Below, piece by piece: positions 1 to 13,164 of a stretch of DNA of 64,000 nt. How positions within the stretch are numbered: position 1 is the stretch's first letter; every line of letters starts with the position of its first letter. The notes under the pieces were generated by a model that was given only the letters and a program-made list of their open reading frames with translations, was not told the origin of the DNA and did not search any database. Made by a program: the position numbers and the translations under genes. Source of the stretch: Micropterus salmoides. Lineage: Eukaryota; Chordata; Actinopteri; Centrarchiformes; Centrarchidae. The stretch covers positions 23,111,144 through 23,175,143 of the forward strand of contig NW_024040152.1 in the NCBI RefSeq assembly GCF_014851395.1, given 5' to 3'.

Positions 1-3000
1 AGGCAAGCGTACAGTCTGCTTTGTAACAAGAAGGTCATATTTCTATTTCAGTTTACCTCGTGCTCGTCATGACGAACATCATGATAAATTTATGAAGATG
101 TAACATTCTTAAAAAATATTAACTGTTTTTTAGCCATTAAGCACACCAATCTGTTACTTGAACTGGACTTTCTGCATCATATTGTCTAACATGCTCCCAC
201 CAACACAGCCCCTTGCATTTTTTTTAATGCAGGGCTGTTTTCAGTCTGAATGCCTGCTTAGGGTTACATTTCATAGATATTTTTCCCATATGAACAATCT
301 CACCTGCGATGCTTGTGGGGAAGTGAAACATTTTTACTCAAATGTCCAGGATGTGATTAAAATTGCTACGGACTATAAAAGTTTTTATTTTGCACTTCTC
401 ATCTGGTAGTACCATGTCTTAGGAGGTCGCATGGAGTGGAGCAAATGGCAGATGCAAATGAAGAAACCTATACTCATTATTTACAGTTGTACTGATAGAT
501 ACTGTAACTGATGTACTGTAAATATTTTGTAAACTTGATCTTCATAGAAGCTACACTCTGTAACCTCAACCATCCATCCCATAATAAGGTGGAAGGGGTC
601 AGACCAGAGTTTAATAAGGATAATGATTCAAGCCCTATCAAAAAAGGAACACATCCTCTGATTCTACAAAGAAGAACGCTGCAAAGCTAACAAAAAGGCG
701 GATTGGGCATGTGGGGATGCGATATTAAAGCTCCTGTTAAATTAAATAAATTTAGTTCCAATTTCCTGGCACAGAGGGATTTGGTGTCACAGAAGTTCAT
801 TTTATTGGCCTTTTGACATGACTAAATCAAATGCTGAGGAATTCATTTTACTATTATTTGATGGGTAGACAGGATTCACAAGGCTGGGGACTGCTTGCAA
901 AGGCCAGCCAAAGCTTTATCCCTTATTTAATGTCTGCGAGTCGATACTAGACAGAAAGAGAGAAAGAAAGACAGATAAAGAAAAAAGAAAGTTTGAAACT
1001 AGAGAGTGAAAAAGAACTTCTGCAGAAAAATAAGCCAAACCAAAGAACAAGACCAATAGCATAGTATATTTATAATGAAAGCATAGGAAAGTGATAGAGA
1101 GAGAATCTTCTGCCTTAGATGATGCCCCTACTCGCTGCTGGAAGCCAAATGAACATTCTGATTTTTCTTTTTTTTTTTACCATAAAATGGACAATTTTGA
1201 AGCTTTACTCTGACACAGGGAGAATTAAGATGGTTTGACTGGGCTTAGGCTGAGTTATCACATCATCCAGCCGGACACTACACACACAGGCTGAGCCAAG
1301 CAGAGAGGACAGAGGAAGAGGACTTGAAAGCAGGTGCGGGATTCCTATGCCATAATGCTGAGTTGAAAAAGACTAGCTGTCTGTACTTTAGGCTTTATTG
1401 GTCTCCATCATACAAAGCACAGCCAGAGGCAGTGTATCAGAGGTGGGAGGTGGTAAGGGGGTGGTAGCAGTACTTACTGTAAAAAAGTCTGGAGGTTCTC
1501 AGTTGGAATCCATGATCCTGTTTAAACTACAGGCACTTTTCACATCCTCCATTCCATCAGCCTCTTCCAAACATCAGCTTGCCATATGCCTGTACAAATG
1601 TCTCCTTTGATGTTCTTTCTGCTATTTTAGAAATATACTTTTTTTTTTCTTATAGCATTACTCAAGACTATTAGCTAAGCACACTGTATAGCATTTTAAA
1701 CCTTTAATGTGTGGGCATGGGTTATTGTTTATTAACTTTAGCTATAGAACTTCATGAAACATTAACTGAGGCTGACAGTTCCATTTCCCATCCATTAATT
1801 GCTCTATTAGTGGCTCTTTTGGGTCTCACAGCTGAGGCTCCCTGTTTCAGCCAGAGGCCAAACAATAACCTTTATTTCATTTGTTTTTTACTGTTGTTAA
1901 TGTTGCAAATGGTTTCTCAAAAGACAAGACTGTAAGCATGCATAAGACTCTTACACACATGTGCATGCATGCACATACATGAGTAAAATCAACAAACATA
2001 CATGCAAGCACAATCACATGCTCCAGGGGATGGACAGAGGAGGTCAGTGTGTTTGCAATCGCTTGTTAAACAGCTCTGTAAATCATCATAGTATCTCTTT
2101 TTGATTGCCAATTCAAGGTTATTTTACCGCAGCAACTGATTTGAGCTCTCTATATGAAAAGCTACACTGACATTCACACACATATACACCTGCACACCCG
2201 CACATTGTGGCTTGTGAGGCACAAGCCATAAACAAAATCCATTTAAGTACAAACCCGTCCTTTTTTGCTTTTATCTTCACAGTGCTGGGGCTTGATCCGA
2301 GATGAATTTTTTTAAACCTGTAACACCCACATCTCTGCGCTTCATAAATCAGGCCAACTATCATTCTCACAGGCCCAACACACTTTTCCTTGGAAATGAA
2401 GACATACTAGAATCAATTAGGTTTGATGGACTTGACGCTGTTGTGGTCTTTCATGTGCGGTGCAGTTTAGATTTTGTTATTGCTGTGAGAGCAAAAAGGA
2501 AAGTTTTATTATCACCGGAGTGTTCCATAATGTAATATTTGAGGAGACCCAGTACTCCTATGAAGGCCTGTTTCATTGCAGTCAATGTCTTCAACCACCA
2601 ACTCTACACACATCAGAAATAGCTCAGTGAAATACATGAGAATAGAGTGCACTTTAAATTCCTATTTGAACCGATTTACCATTTTTCCCTTTCTCTCCCT
2701 TTGATACTCTTATGCTTTTTTTATGTGCGTGGAAAAAGCACCTTCAGCCAAAAAGAAGTAGATCTGTGTCCTATGGGAGGGTTGCCTTGAAACGCCAAAG
2801 TATACTTTTCCCTTATGCCTGTTGATAAACAGTAATGGGAATATCTAATGGACCATGGAAATATACAAGACCATACCTGCATCTAATATTGTCACTGCAT
2901 TTTTGTTGAAATCTGCAGAGATTAAACTGGTAAATCAAGTGTCATGGACAATCAGAAACATCCCTAAAGGCCTAAAAGTTGTGCCCATGCACTGACATTC

Positions 3001-3255
3001 CTGGTTCCATTGTGATTTTTTCAAGGAAAATCTACAAGCAGAATTCTGTATTTAAGATTAAAATATATGTAGATATATTTTGCGTGCTATATCACAGAAA
3101 AAAAAAAACACGATTGTTGTGCTGTTTTGGTTATTCCTCTTTTTTCTGCAAAAACATGTCTGACTTTGAGAATATGAGAAGCTGACTATTAGCATCTCTG
3201 CCAATGGCAGTGTTAGCCATTTTCAAATGTTTGAGCCATCCTTCAAATTACAATT
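1..3255. other. Gene-free stretch, no recognised feature
   Basis: All open frames here are under 85 codons and lack credible splice context, domain signatures or low-complexity-free composition. The stretch has an AG-rich run near 950-1020, poly(T) runs near 1150 and 1640, and alternating CATG/CACA-like sequence near 1950-2010. I recognise no transposon ends in it. It is best read as intergenic DNA far upstream of nrsn1. Confidence 0.6.
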
Positions 3256-3260
3256 CTAGT

Positions 3261-3795
3261 CACTAGGGATGAAAAGGTATGGAAATTTCATATCACGATT
3301 ATAGTGCCCAAAATTATCTCATTATTAGTATTATCACGGTATTGTAAAAATGTGCCGAAAAACATTCAAATGTACTGATACACACACTGAAATGATTTCA
3401 ACAAGTTCTATATTGAAAACTACAAATAAAATTGCCATTGTGTTTGCATAAACAGTAAAATAACAGCCAATACCTTTTGTAAACATATGAAAAACATCTA
3501 AGTGTGCATTATAAAGATTTTATATTTTATATTATATAGGTAATGCAATGACCCCATGCACAATTACATGAAAACAAATAAGTCAGACAGTGATAGTAAC
3601 TGCAATAAGCCCAGCAGCCAAACAAACCCACGTTGCATCCTGCGCGTGCGTACCTGCTTCTGGGAGACTGCCGCTAACTTTGGTTGATGCTGGACAGTAT
3701 TTGCCATGAGTTTATAATAGCGTGGTAACTGAACCCAGTTATCATGGTAATTACAATGTGTACGGTAATAATCGTTAATCGTTTCATCCCTACTA
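3261..3795. mobile_element. Short non-autonomous DNA transposon (MITE), hAT-like ends
   Basis: The left end reads CACTAGGGATGAAA and the right end TTTCATCCCTACTAG, so the block has inverted termini sharing TAGGGATGAAA. Just inside the right end is GTTAATCGTTTCATCC, a terminal motif I associate with teleost hAT-type MITEs. A CTAGT direct repeat lies immediately outside both ends (3256-3260 and 3793-3797) and could be part of a target duplication. The roughly 530 bp interior is A+T-rich with no open frame, so it carries no transposase. The boundaries are visible in the sequence; the superfamily is inferred. Confidence 0.6.
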
Positions 3796-3799
3796 GTTG

Positions 3800-5440
3800 C
3801 ATGAAACTAAAACTAGTCCACTTTTCAAAAAGTGGATAAATACAACATGTACAAAAGCAACTTTATAAAAAAAACCCTCTAAGTTAAGGAATTATAAAAT
3901 TAAGTAAAAAAATATCCATGTCACAGTGAAGCAGAAAATAGACAGTTCTGCTTTGACACTGATACTGTGTTAAGAATCATACATTAACTGATGAAAAACT
4001 CAACCATAACATGAACACAGTTAAAACTGAGTGTGGTTTCACACCAGTCACCAAAGTGTACGGATAAATTATCATTGTGCAGAATATTAATTTAGCATGA
4101 AAAGATTAAAGTTTTTCAACAAATGATTTTTTTTACAGTGTTACCATATTAGCATATTTGCATGTTAGAGATGAAGCCATTTTTTCCACTATTCTTGCCC
4201 AGTCTCTCCTAAATTATCTAATGATCTACATGCCAGCTTCAAAGCCATATTCACATAATTCATCCACAAACCAGGAATTATGATCCAAGTGTATGTCTTC
4301 CTAATATCATACACTAGGGAAATTATGAATTTTTATTACAACCACAGTCATATATTTGATTAGGTCATAAACATTACTTCTTTGTGCTTCTAGATCTAAA
4401 AATGATTAACTTCTGTTGGAGGGACATTATTCATACTATTGAAAACAGTAATAAATATTACAGATATTATCTGTACATAATGTGTTATGAATCTTATTTT
4501 TTTCAATTGTTTTCTAAATCTAAATCTAATTCTAATTATATTTGTCAGAGTACACATCATAGAAATATTTCACAGTTATGATTAAGAGTTAGCAGTTAGG
4601 ATAAAGATCTGAAATGTCCACTTTCTTGCCAAAGAAAAGAAAAGAAAAAGGTCAACTGATAACTTCCACCGTATGTGTTCTCACCCCATACCACATTCAG
4701 TCTTTTTCATATTAAACCTAAACACACAATAGAGAGTCTAGAATATAAATTAAAGATTTCTACCAAATCAATCCATAGACTTCCATTCAATCTCCCATTA
4801 CCTTTGATTCATGATACTTCAATATGCAGGGGTGTTCTATACTTAAAGATGGCCATCCATGTAAATCCTGCCCGTACTTGGCCCAGCGTGCAAGAGATAT
4901 GTAAGAAAATGGAAGGTGGTGGGGGGAGAGGTGGGGGGGTGGAGATAGAGAGAAAGAGAGTGTGTGAGAGAGGAAGAGAAGGAATAGAAGAGAAAGACAG
5001 GAAACAGCATATGAGAAGGAGAGATCAACAGCAAGTGGGGGAAATTGAGAAAGAAAGAGAGAGAGAGAGTACCACACCTGACAGATATACTAAGAACTTC
5101 CAGCCAAATCTATCATGATGAAACTCTTCTTTGCACCAGGAGGCCTCCACTTCTTTAAGATCTACAGGCTTTGATGGCTATCATTTTAAAGGTCTAAACA
5201 TCTTACTCGCAAAATGTGCGTAAAAATGGCAATGGGATTTCTCCAGGATTTGATGTTGGGGATGAGATATTGGAGAATTTAATAAAATGAACAACCTGGC
5301 TGAATTTGTTGGGTGAGATGGGTGTCAGAATTTATCACATTTATGGTAAATGCTCCATTTTAAAGTTTCCAGATTTTCACTAAATGTATTTGTTATTTTT
5401 CATTCTTGCTTTTTAAAAATTTTCACAGAAATCCCTCATG
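3800..5440. other. Gene-free stretch with a G/A-rich tract
   Basis: A+T-rich intergenic DNA without recognisable coding potential. Positions about 4905-5075 form a strongly purine-rich plus strand (GGTGGGGGGAGAGG, then GAGA-type repeats ending in (GA)n). This creates spurious low-complexity open frames on both strands, including one of 147 codons from 4675, which I do not regard as a gene. Confidence 0.5.
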
Positions 5441-5443
5441 TCT

Positions 5444-5720
5444 TTAAAGGGGCCATGTGTAGTTTTTTAGTGGGCTCTAGTGGTGACGTTTCAGATTTTT
5501 CAAGCATGTTGAATGAGAGAGCTGAAACTCCCACTGCAATTTTATAGTAATATTTTTCATTACATGATAACGCTACCTAGATGGCATTAAGCCGATATTA
5601 TACATCAATTTTCAATAACTATTGTGTATAGCCAGAGGCTCAGCAATGTTAGCATAGCTGAATTTATTGGATGAAAACGAAAACGGTTAGTGTGTTAGAC
5701 TGAATATAATAAATGGGTTT
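5444..5720 (-). mobile_element. Partial copy of a TTAA-type MITE (AGGGGC-ended family, copy A)
   Basis: TTAA at 5444-5447 is followed by AGGGGCCATGTGTAGTTTTT, which matches the right terminus of the complete element at 62376-63195 read in reverse complement. The interior also matches that copy in inverse orientation: ATAGTAATATTTTT near 5547, and the stretch at about 5637-5710 containing GGCTCAGCAATGT, TTTATTGGATGA, AACGAAAACGGTTAGTG and AGACTG. Visible similarity stops near 5720 and no second terminus is found, so this copy is truncated or rearranged. Confidence 0.7.
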
Positions 5721-5914
5721 ACCATTACTTGTTTCAGCATAGCTAAAAACCATCATTTCTTGTAGCTTACCTGTCCAATAGGATTAAAAACAACTCTGTT
5801 TTGAAAACAAAGGTCTCCATAAACCAAATGCCTATCCAATGTCAACCTGTATTGTCGCTCGATGTCGATCTGATTCTCGCTTGGCCTGACAGGCTTCATC
5901 ACATACAAAAAATT

Positions 5915-6510
5915 CCATTACCAGTACCAGCTCGACTCGCCTCGACTCGCCTCAACTGTACTTGACTTGGGTTGGCTGTGCTCCGTTTTCCATTGCAGAT
6001 AGTACCCAGAGATAGTACCCTTCAGTGTAGCTGCTTGCCATAGCGACACCACACACAAACTGCTGCGGCGTAATGTTCAATGCGACACACACACCAGCGA
6101 CTCACACACAGCTGTCTCTTGATTTAAGTTAAAACGTTTCAACATTCCTCAGAATGTAAAGACAGATAAGCGGTATGTACCTTACAGCTGTTTTCCTCTG
6201 CTGTTGTTGCTGCAGCGGTCTCTGTGACAGTAGGACCAGAAGGCTCTGTGAGCGGGCAGCTGGCTTTCTGTTGCTGGCCTCTGTCAGGCGCGCTAAATGA
6301 TGACACAGTTAATAGTGACGATTCTCTCTGACCAATCAGTAGTCTGCCATGTTTTCACGTCACATTTTAGTATCGCTTCAGCTCTCTTGTAACCTCGATG
6401 GAGGTGATGCGAAAAAAAGTACCTGGAAGCAGGTACAGGTACAACAATAGAAAACCAAACAAAGTCGAGCAGAGTCGAGCTGGTACTATGCAGTGGAAAA
6501 GGGGCTTAAC
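5915..6510. mobile_element. MITE with GTACCAGCTCGACTC inverted ends, copy 1
   Basis: The left end contains CCAGTACCAGCTCGACTCGC. The right end contains GAGTCGAGCTGGTACTATGC followed by CAGTGGAAAAGG, so the termini are inverted repeats of about 30 bp. The interior has GC-rich segments (CTGCTGCGGCG, GAGCGGGCAGCTGGC) but no transposase frame. A diverged second copy at about 24465-24985 shares TTCCATTGCAGATAGTACCC, TTTCTGTTGCTGGCCTCTGTC and AGTACCTGGAAGCAGGTACA, which confirms this is a dispersed family. The TIR style is common in teleost genomes; I leave the superfamily open. Confidence 0.7.
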
Positions 6511-6519
6511 TGGCAATCA

Positions 6520-7694
6520 TCCACCCAACCCACCACCACCAGAGTACAACTTTATGTCTATTTATAATGCATAACCGTCTTTGTCATGTGTTTGTGTTGT
6601 AGGGCCAACAATGACTCTTGTCTTGTCTATGTGCAAATAAAATCATGATAGATCAAAGGGACAGAGCTAACTGATTAAAACAAGGTATTTAGTATAACAT
6701 AACATGATATGCTGCACCTGCGAAGAAAAATTATCTCTGATTAGTCATTCAGTGATTTGTAATCACGCCTCATGCATAAGCATATCATGTTCTATTATTC
6801 TGAACATTAGGAGAATTGAAGGCCAGGATTTCCAGAAAATCTGATGTAATTCTCTATAATTGTATAAATGGACTGAATGGAAAATGAATTGGAGGGACAC
6901 ACATGACACTGCAAAATACAAATCACTATTGCCCCACATCATTTTTAAGACCAGAAAGTCCATTATCCACAATTTCCCGTGAACATACACACATTTTGAT
7001 CATTATATGTAGCATATATGTTTTTTTTAAACATTTTTAAACACCCAGAAAACACTGAGTTGTCTTTCAAATGCAACATGACATAAATTGACAAACTAAT
7101 AATATTTAGCTATTAGCTAATAAACTAATAGAGAAGCTTACAAAAGACACTGGTGAAATATATTTATATAAACTTGTGAGTGGTAAAAAGTTAAGCTGAA
7201 GAATTAGGCAGTAGGTATTTAACATTAATGAATGAAAATGTGGGAACACTTTTTTGGGTCCATTCCCGTTAACTTATTTTTTTAATGATATCATTTAATT
7301 TTCACATTTTTCCCTCATTATGTCCCCACTTGAATATTCTTCAAACAGGATCAGGTTCAACATGTCATATGAACCTTGAGCAAGAAATTGTTCTGCACCT
7401 GACTTTGAACTCTGACTCTTATGGAGAAGGTGATGAGTGTGTGGGAACAGAGATGTCCCAAAAGCATGAATAAAGTAGCATACGATATATGCACGTCATG
7501 ATCGTTTCTGCAATTATGTGTATAGGGGTGCATGTACAATATGTGAATCTGTATGAGAGAGAGCAAAGGTGAGATTGTGTGTGACTTCATTCAAACCTGG
7601 AAATTGTGTTATTTGTTGGGTTATTTTGGTTATATCATCATCCATATTAGCTTCTCAGGTTCATACATACACTTACATACACTCACACAATGTA

Positions 7695-7732
<38 letters not shown>

Positions 7733-8480
7733 TATCTGTTAGGATCCTGCTGCCATTATTCTAATTCAAGATTCAAGCCGTTTTGGACCACAAGACGAAT
7801 ATTGGCTAGCCATACCCTTCAAGCCAGTGACACACACACAAACACACACTTGCACATGCATGTACACCCCATCTCGTCACCTTGCCCCCAAAACACCCTG
7901 AAACAAAATTTATTCATTCATTTATTCATTCATCCAATCATTTTGGCCTCTTCACTTTTTGAGAGGAGGTGAATAGGCCCATTGTGCTGCAACCTGTGTA
8001 CCTCCACCCCTCAAGCACTCTGGCCAATTTTTGCTCCCATGCTGTCCCCTTAAGAGGAAAGAGCTGAAATGAAAAGCCTTGTCCTTCTTTCTCCCTCTGC
8101 TTTCCTCCACCCCCACTCCACCCCGCCATCATCCTTCCATCCTCTTCTCCTCTCCAAAAACAACCCATAATGGGGGACTGGAGGCTGTCTATCTATTTTT
8201 CTGCCAAAAGAGGGGGAGAGAGAAAGACAGAGTAAGTGAGAGAGAAAGGGAGAGAGAGAGACCAACAGTGAGCTCATCATCCTTGATTAGGCCTGTCACC
8301 ACCAGGTAGGAGGCAGCAATTAGCCTTGGCCAGGCCTGTTCCACTGAGACACACACATGCCCACACGTACATAATTACATAGACACAACAGACACTCATG
8401 CAGACACACACCCATACACTAGGGATATCGACTGAATGAGTGTGGCATCTGTTAGAGAGTGATTTGGCTGCTGAAGTGAA
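6520..8480. other. Gene-free stretch with a (CA)n microsatellite
   Basis: Intergenic DNA. A clean (AC)n run of about 17 units lies at 7698-7731, with looser CA repeats near 7830-7850 and 8350-8410. A pyrimidine-rich stretch (about 8070-8160) is followed by purine-rich sequence (about 8205-8265). A TTCATTCATTTATT run sits at about 7911-7933. The open frames here are byproducts of simple-sequence DNA. Confidence 0.5.
7698..7731. repeat. (CA)n microsatellite
   Basis: An uninterrupted AC dinucleotide run of about 17 units, likely to be length-polymorphic. It sits in intergenic DNA. Confidence 0.95.
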
Positions 8481-9062
8481 AGAAAGGATGGATGAATGTG
8501 TGGCAAGGAGGAGAGGAGCAGTGGCACACTGGCATGGAGGGATGGAGAACAGCAAAAGAGTCATGTTGAAGGACAGGAAGGGAAAAAGAGGGAGGGAGCA
8601 AAAGTTTTTAAAAAGGTAGGAGACTGTTGAGAGGACAGGTCTGTGAGGACAATGAGTGGAAGGGAGGAAGGAAAAAAAACAGTAAGGGATCTAAGGATCC
8701 ATGGATGTTAAAGAAGGAGGAAGGAGTAATGGAAGAAGTGAGGAAAGGAAAGGAGAGGAGGAGTCAAGAAACTAAAGGGGGATTAAAAACAAGAATGTGG
8801 CTGCATGGACTGATAGTTTGAGTTGGGACAAAAGAGGAAACGATGGAGTAAGGCAAAAGGAAAATGAGGCATGGGGAATTGGGGAAAGAGGGGGAGTGGG
8901 GCACTAGCGCTAGTGAAAGAAGAAAGGAGGGACGGCAGGAGAGGAGGGGAGGACAGATGGAGTGAAGGAAGGGATAGGAAAGCAGGCAAGGAGCAAAAGG
9001 CAGGGGGGAGAGAGGGGAAGGAAGAGTGGGGTGCTGAAATGGACGGGGGAGAGGAGATTGGC
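8480..9062 (+). repeat. Long polypurine-biased tract
   Basis: For nearly 600 bases the plus strand is dominated by G and A, for example GGAAGGGAAAAAGAGGGAGG near 8577 and GGCAGGAGAGGAGGGGAGGA near 8933. Interruptions by C or T are single and sparse. Several overlapping open frames on both strands arise from this bias and encode only K/E/R/G-rich or P/S/L-rich low-complexity peptides. Such tracts can adopt triplex DNA; that consequence is inferred. Confidence 0.75.
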
Positions 9063-9173
9063 TGTTTGGTTTTGATAGCATGTGCCAAATCGATTGTGGC
9101 TGACTAATCCAGTTAGTTATGGCAGAGGCATGCAGAAGAGGCGCTTATGGGGGTGTTAGGTTATAGTGTAGGG

Positions 9174-9196
9174 GTGTGTGTGTGTGTGTGTGTGTG
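9174..9196. repeat. (TG)n microsatellite
   Basis: TG dinucleotide run of about 11 units, continuing into an interrupted TGTGTG stretch. Confidence 0.9.
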
Positions 9197-9779
9197 CTTG
9201 TGTGAGTGTGTTTGGCTGTCTGCAATTGTGTGCTATTCTGGTGTTGTTTCCTGCCCTGTGTGTCTGCATGTATGTTTGTGCATGTCCAAAGCTGACATGA
9301 GGCAAAGCTACAGTACTGCCATGCTGTGAGACTTCACTCTTGGAAAAAAAAAACAACACAAAACAACAAGCACACACTAGTCAATAATCACTCATAAATG
9401 CACCGGGTAAGTACTCAAATGTTAAGCTAAATTAAATTGCTTTTACTTGAAATTAAAGGATGATTATGGCAACAGCAAGGGAGACTAACTTTAATATGCT
9501 GTCTAGATTCCTTTGGCTAAATATTGTATTAATTAGATTCTTTTCAGTAGACATTCTGAAGCATGCACAGATGAGGACAGATGGAGTCTGCTGGCAAATG
9601 TAAGCAGTTACAAAGGGTTTTCTTCAGCTGAAAGTGGAGCTGTTCATATGTTCAGTTTCTCTCCTAGCTACTTCCACAGTCTACAGCCAAGAAATATGGT
9701 ACAGAATTAAAAAAAATCCCATGTCATATTCCATTTAAAGACATTGTCAAAAATTATTGCTGTGGCCAGAGTCATAACA

Positions 9780-10215
9780 GCAGCAGTGCTATAGGGTGCT
9801 TAGCATGCCCCGGCCCCTTAGCCTGCTCTTTACAATGAGCCACTTATGTAGAAAAGGAATGCTGGCATGTTAAATCACTTCATCTATAATTGCCTGCATT
9901 TACTTCTCCTTAGAGGCCCAAACATAAGAAATCCTCCCAGGCCCAATAAATGCCGCCGCTGACCGTATTTCTGATTAGGGGCTGTGGGTTTGACGTTCAT
10001 TTTTCACAAACAATTTTTCCATTTTTCTTCACAGGCAGACAGTTGGCATTAGATTAGGACAGGCCTAACAGAAGCAGGGCCGCTAGCAAATTGTGCGGCT
10101 TGAAGGGCAAATGCCCCTCTGAATTTATCAACTTATGGCTCCAGTGAGCTGCGAGGGATGGTGATGACCTTAAGATACCCTCCTAAGGATGCCTTTTACC
10201 GTCACTCAATGCTAC
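9780..10215. promoter_or_regulatory. Candidate conserved non-coding element
   Basis: This block differs from its surroundings: no simple repeats, no transposon ends, balanced composition and dense short motifs of the kind bound by developmental factors. Examples are TATAATTGCC (homeodomain-like), AACAATTTTTCC (SOX-like) and CTGATTAGGGG. It contains no open frame worth calling. Assignment as a conserved element rests on appearance only; a multi-species alignment would decide it. Confidence 0.25.
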
Positions 10216-10219
10216 ACAC

Positions 10220-12045
10220 ATTGGGTCTTTACAGGGCCATAGGCTACCAGTCTGAATGAGAATAGTGCTCTTTTTGAAGTTTAATTTTTAATAAATCTGT
10301 GAGTAAATTGGCTATACATAGCTGTGGTTGTTTTATGTTTTTTCACTCATGACTGGACCACTAAACTACATAGCAGTATGCACCATTCTTCTACAATATA
10401 AAAGCAGTGTTATAAGTCATTTTTCTTTTTAGGATGACTTATAAGATCAGATGAAGTTTGGATATAGAGTGAATGACAGAGCCTAGTGTGTGTATACACA
10501 ACATACAGACAGTCATGTGTAAGATAAAGTGTGTAAAGCAGAAGTGTGTTCTCCCTAAACTCCGTCACTCACCTTCTGTGACAACTCTGTACAAAGAACT
10601 GCTGTTTCATCAGGTTCCTAACTCAACTGGAAGGACATGTACAATGGAAACACACATTTCAAAGCCGTTCCAAAAAAGACTGTACTCTACTGCGGTCTGT
10701 AAGGACTTATTGTGTGGTTGAATGAAATGCATTTGAATGAATACATTGTGCCTTGAAAACATCCAGTAAATTATACATCTGACATGTGGCCTTGAAACTG
10801 GACAGACACAAACAGGGACACACACACACGCACACACACACACACTCAAACACTCAGACAGAGCATCCTTAAAGTAAGCAGGGAAAAATGTAATTCTGTG
10901 TAGCTTTAGTACAGGTTGAGGTACATGCACCTGATTGCTGAACATACTGGAACTGGCACATTCTGCTTCATACTCGCATAGCAAGGGAAATCTTCAGCAC
11001 TGTCTGATTATGTATCCTATTTACCTCATTGTGGTCATTTGTGGCCAGTTATCTGACACCAACAAATACGTTCTTTCTTCTGTATTAATAGTAGAAATCT
11101 AGTAAATGTTTAGTGTCGTTCGGTTACTAGCTTGATGGCACATTTGAAAAACATCACAGTCCATACATTAAAACTACAACAATGCTAATGGCGTTATGAG
11201 GATAATACATGGGTCACCATTGACATATTATGTGGGTATGATTTAATACTCTTGCGGAGTCATTTATTCTTACTGTAATTATCATGCAATCTAGATAATC
11301 AAAATGCCTGTTAGTTTAGAGTGAAAGGTCACCCTTACTAATGCCTACTTGATGAAACATGAGGTGTTTGAATACATGCTAATGTCATACACAGCAGCGG
11401 CCAGCCATCAGCGGGAGGCACTGACCATGACCCACTTCATCATATGATCTTTACTGTCAGATTTTACCTGTAGGAAGAGGCTGTAGCGTGAAGGCTGACT
11501 AACATGTTGTTTTCACGGGCTGTGTTACATCTGGATAAAAGGATATGAAGGTCATCAGGCTATTATTCTCTATAGTTTGAATGTAATCCAACATCTTTAC
11601 AATCAATCTAAAGGGACAGGGAGAAAGTAACTTAATAAAGAAACATATTTATACATGTAACATTTGCCACTTGATTTTGATAGCATAGTAGAATGACTGT
11701 GGAGAACAAGACCATTACTGAGGAAAGTGGCTTAGTTTTTCTGTTTTTCTCCATGTATTTATTCTGTTTGTCCCCAGGCTCAGTTTCATAAAGGAGAATT
11801 GACTTAAAGCATGAAGGAGGGCCTCAGTCAAAACAGGAACGGGACTGCCTCAACCAGCCTCAACTACACTATAGTGACTACTTTGTCAGTTACTTCTCGT
11901 TCCTAATACCAGCATTTTGGTGCAACATTGCAAACTTCTTTTTCTTAGTGACAAATTGTCTTTCCTAACCAAATCCGAAACTTATATTAATTTTTTTTTT
12001 TTTGACAGAATGGGTGTGATTGCCCAGGTCAAAAAGAAGTGCTCT
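10220..12045. other. Gene-free stretch
   Basis: No coding signature or transposon end recognised. A short (CA)n run with one CG interruption lies at about 10819-10845, and a poly(T) run at about 11990-12003. A GC-balanced segment near 11380-11530 is non-repetitive and could also be regulatory, but nothing specific supports this. Confidence 0.45.
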
Positions 12046-12049
12046 TAAA

Positions 12050-13140
12050 GGCACTGAAAATATACTAGAAATTCACATAGTATGCTTATTGTACATTCAT
12101 ACTCCTAACATGCTTACTACAAGTATATTAAAGATATATTCTCCTGAGCTTTAACATACTTCTCAAAAGTATACTTTGAATAAATTGGTAGTAAATATAT
12201 ACTTAATTAAACTTTTAAAAAATATGCTTAAATAAAAGTATATTTTTCACAACATTTTAGTCTATTTATTAAAACACATTTATTTAACTCTTAGTAAATA
12301 CTATTTAGGTGTACATTGTTAAACAATTACACTTTTAGTGGGCTAAAATATATTTAGGCCAAATATGCTTCATTGTATAGGCTACTGCAAAATATTGTAA
12401 TTATTTATGTAATTGCCACGTTTCAGCCTGATTTCCAGAAGTATGATTTTTAAAATATATTTTTTAACATTAAAATGTATTTTTCAAAAGCATTTTTTTT
12501 TCATTTCTTTTCTTTCTTTTAATTTTTTTAAATCAGGTAAATAGCTAGTTGAGATCAGAGACCTCTTTCATAAGGGTAACCTGGCCAAGAAGGAAGCAGC
12601 ACATGTTGTTAACTTAAACAACAACATATAGAAATAAGCATACTTTAAATCATAATGTAAATATACTTGTTACTGATTTTTATTATTATGCTAAAAGTGC
12701 ATTTTGCAAGATATTTTTAATGCATTAATAATGAATTATTCTCATACTGAATGGTTTCATAAAGAAGCTTCCCAAGATATTAATAGTGGCTCTTGAAGTA
12801 TACTAGTAATAAATTAAATATGCTGAAATGCTAATAAAAATGTTCAGGGAACACATTTAAAATATATTTAAACTGTTCTTCAAATATAGCACAAAAGGGC
12901 ATTTTAAGTTAAATTTAAAGAAGTATATTTAAATTACACTTAAAAGAGGTCCATTTTAACACAACTAAATATATTAAAATATATTGCAATTATCTTAAAG
13001 TTGACTTTAAGTATTTCTAAAATGACACTTAACATACTTTAAGTTGTTCCAAAATAACATATTTAATAATAGTACAATTAAAATGTAATAAGTGCATCCA
13101 AAAAAAGTGCTACTTAAGTATATTTCTTTTTCACTGTGAC
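12050..13140. mobile_element. A+T-rich non-autonomous DNA transposon rich in AGTATATT motifs
   Basis: The block begins near CACTGAAAATATACT and ends near AGTATATTTCTTTTTCACTG, giving imperfect inverted termini (CAGTGAAAAAG-type). The interior repeats variants of AAGTATATTTAAA and AAATATACTT many times on both strands. I recognise this AAGTATACTTAAAG-type interspersed element from teleost genomes, though I cannot name its family. A roughly 110 bp segment at about 12500-12610 (containing AGATCAGAGACCTC and GTAACCTGGCCAAG) resembles a different dispersed repeat and may be an insertion. No transposase frame is present. Confidence 0.6.
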
Positions 13141-13164
13141 GCTGAGTTCTGCTGCAAAATTGAT

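Noticed and set aside
4675..5118. 147-codon plus-strand open frame
   Set aside because: Its second half is translated from a purine-rich GA tract (R/E/K/G-rich), it has no domain, and overlapping frames of similar length exist on the other strand.
7553..7972. 139-codon plus-strand open frame
   Set aside because: It runs through a (CA)n array giving a TH repeat and has no recognisable domain or splice context.
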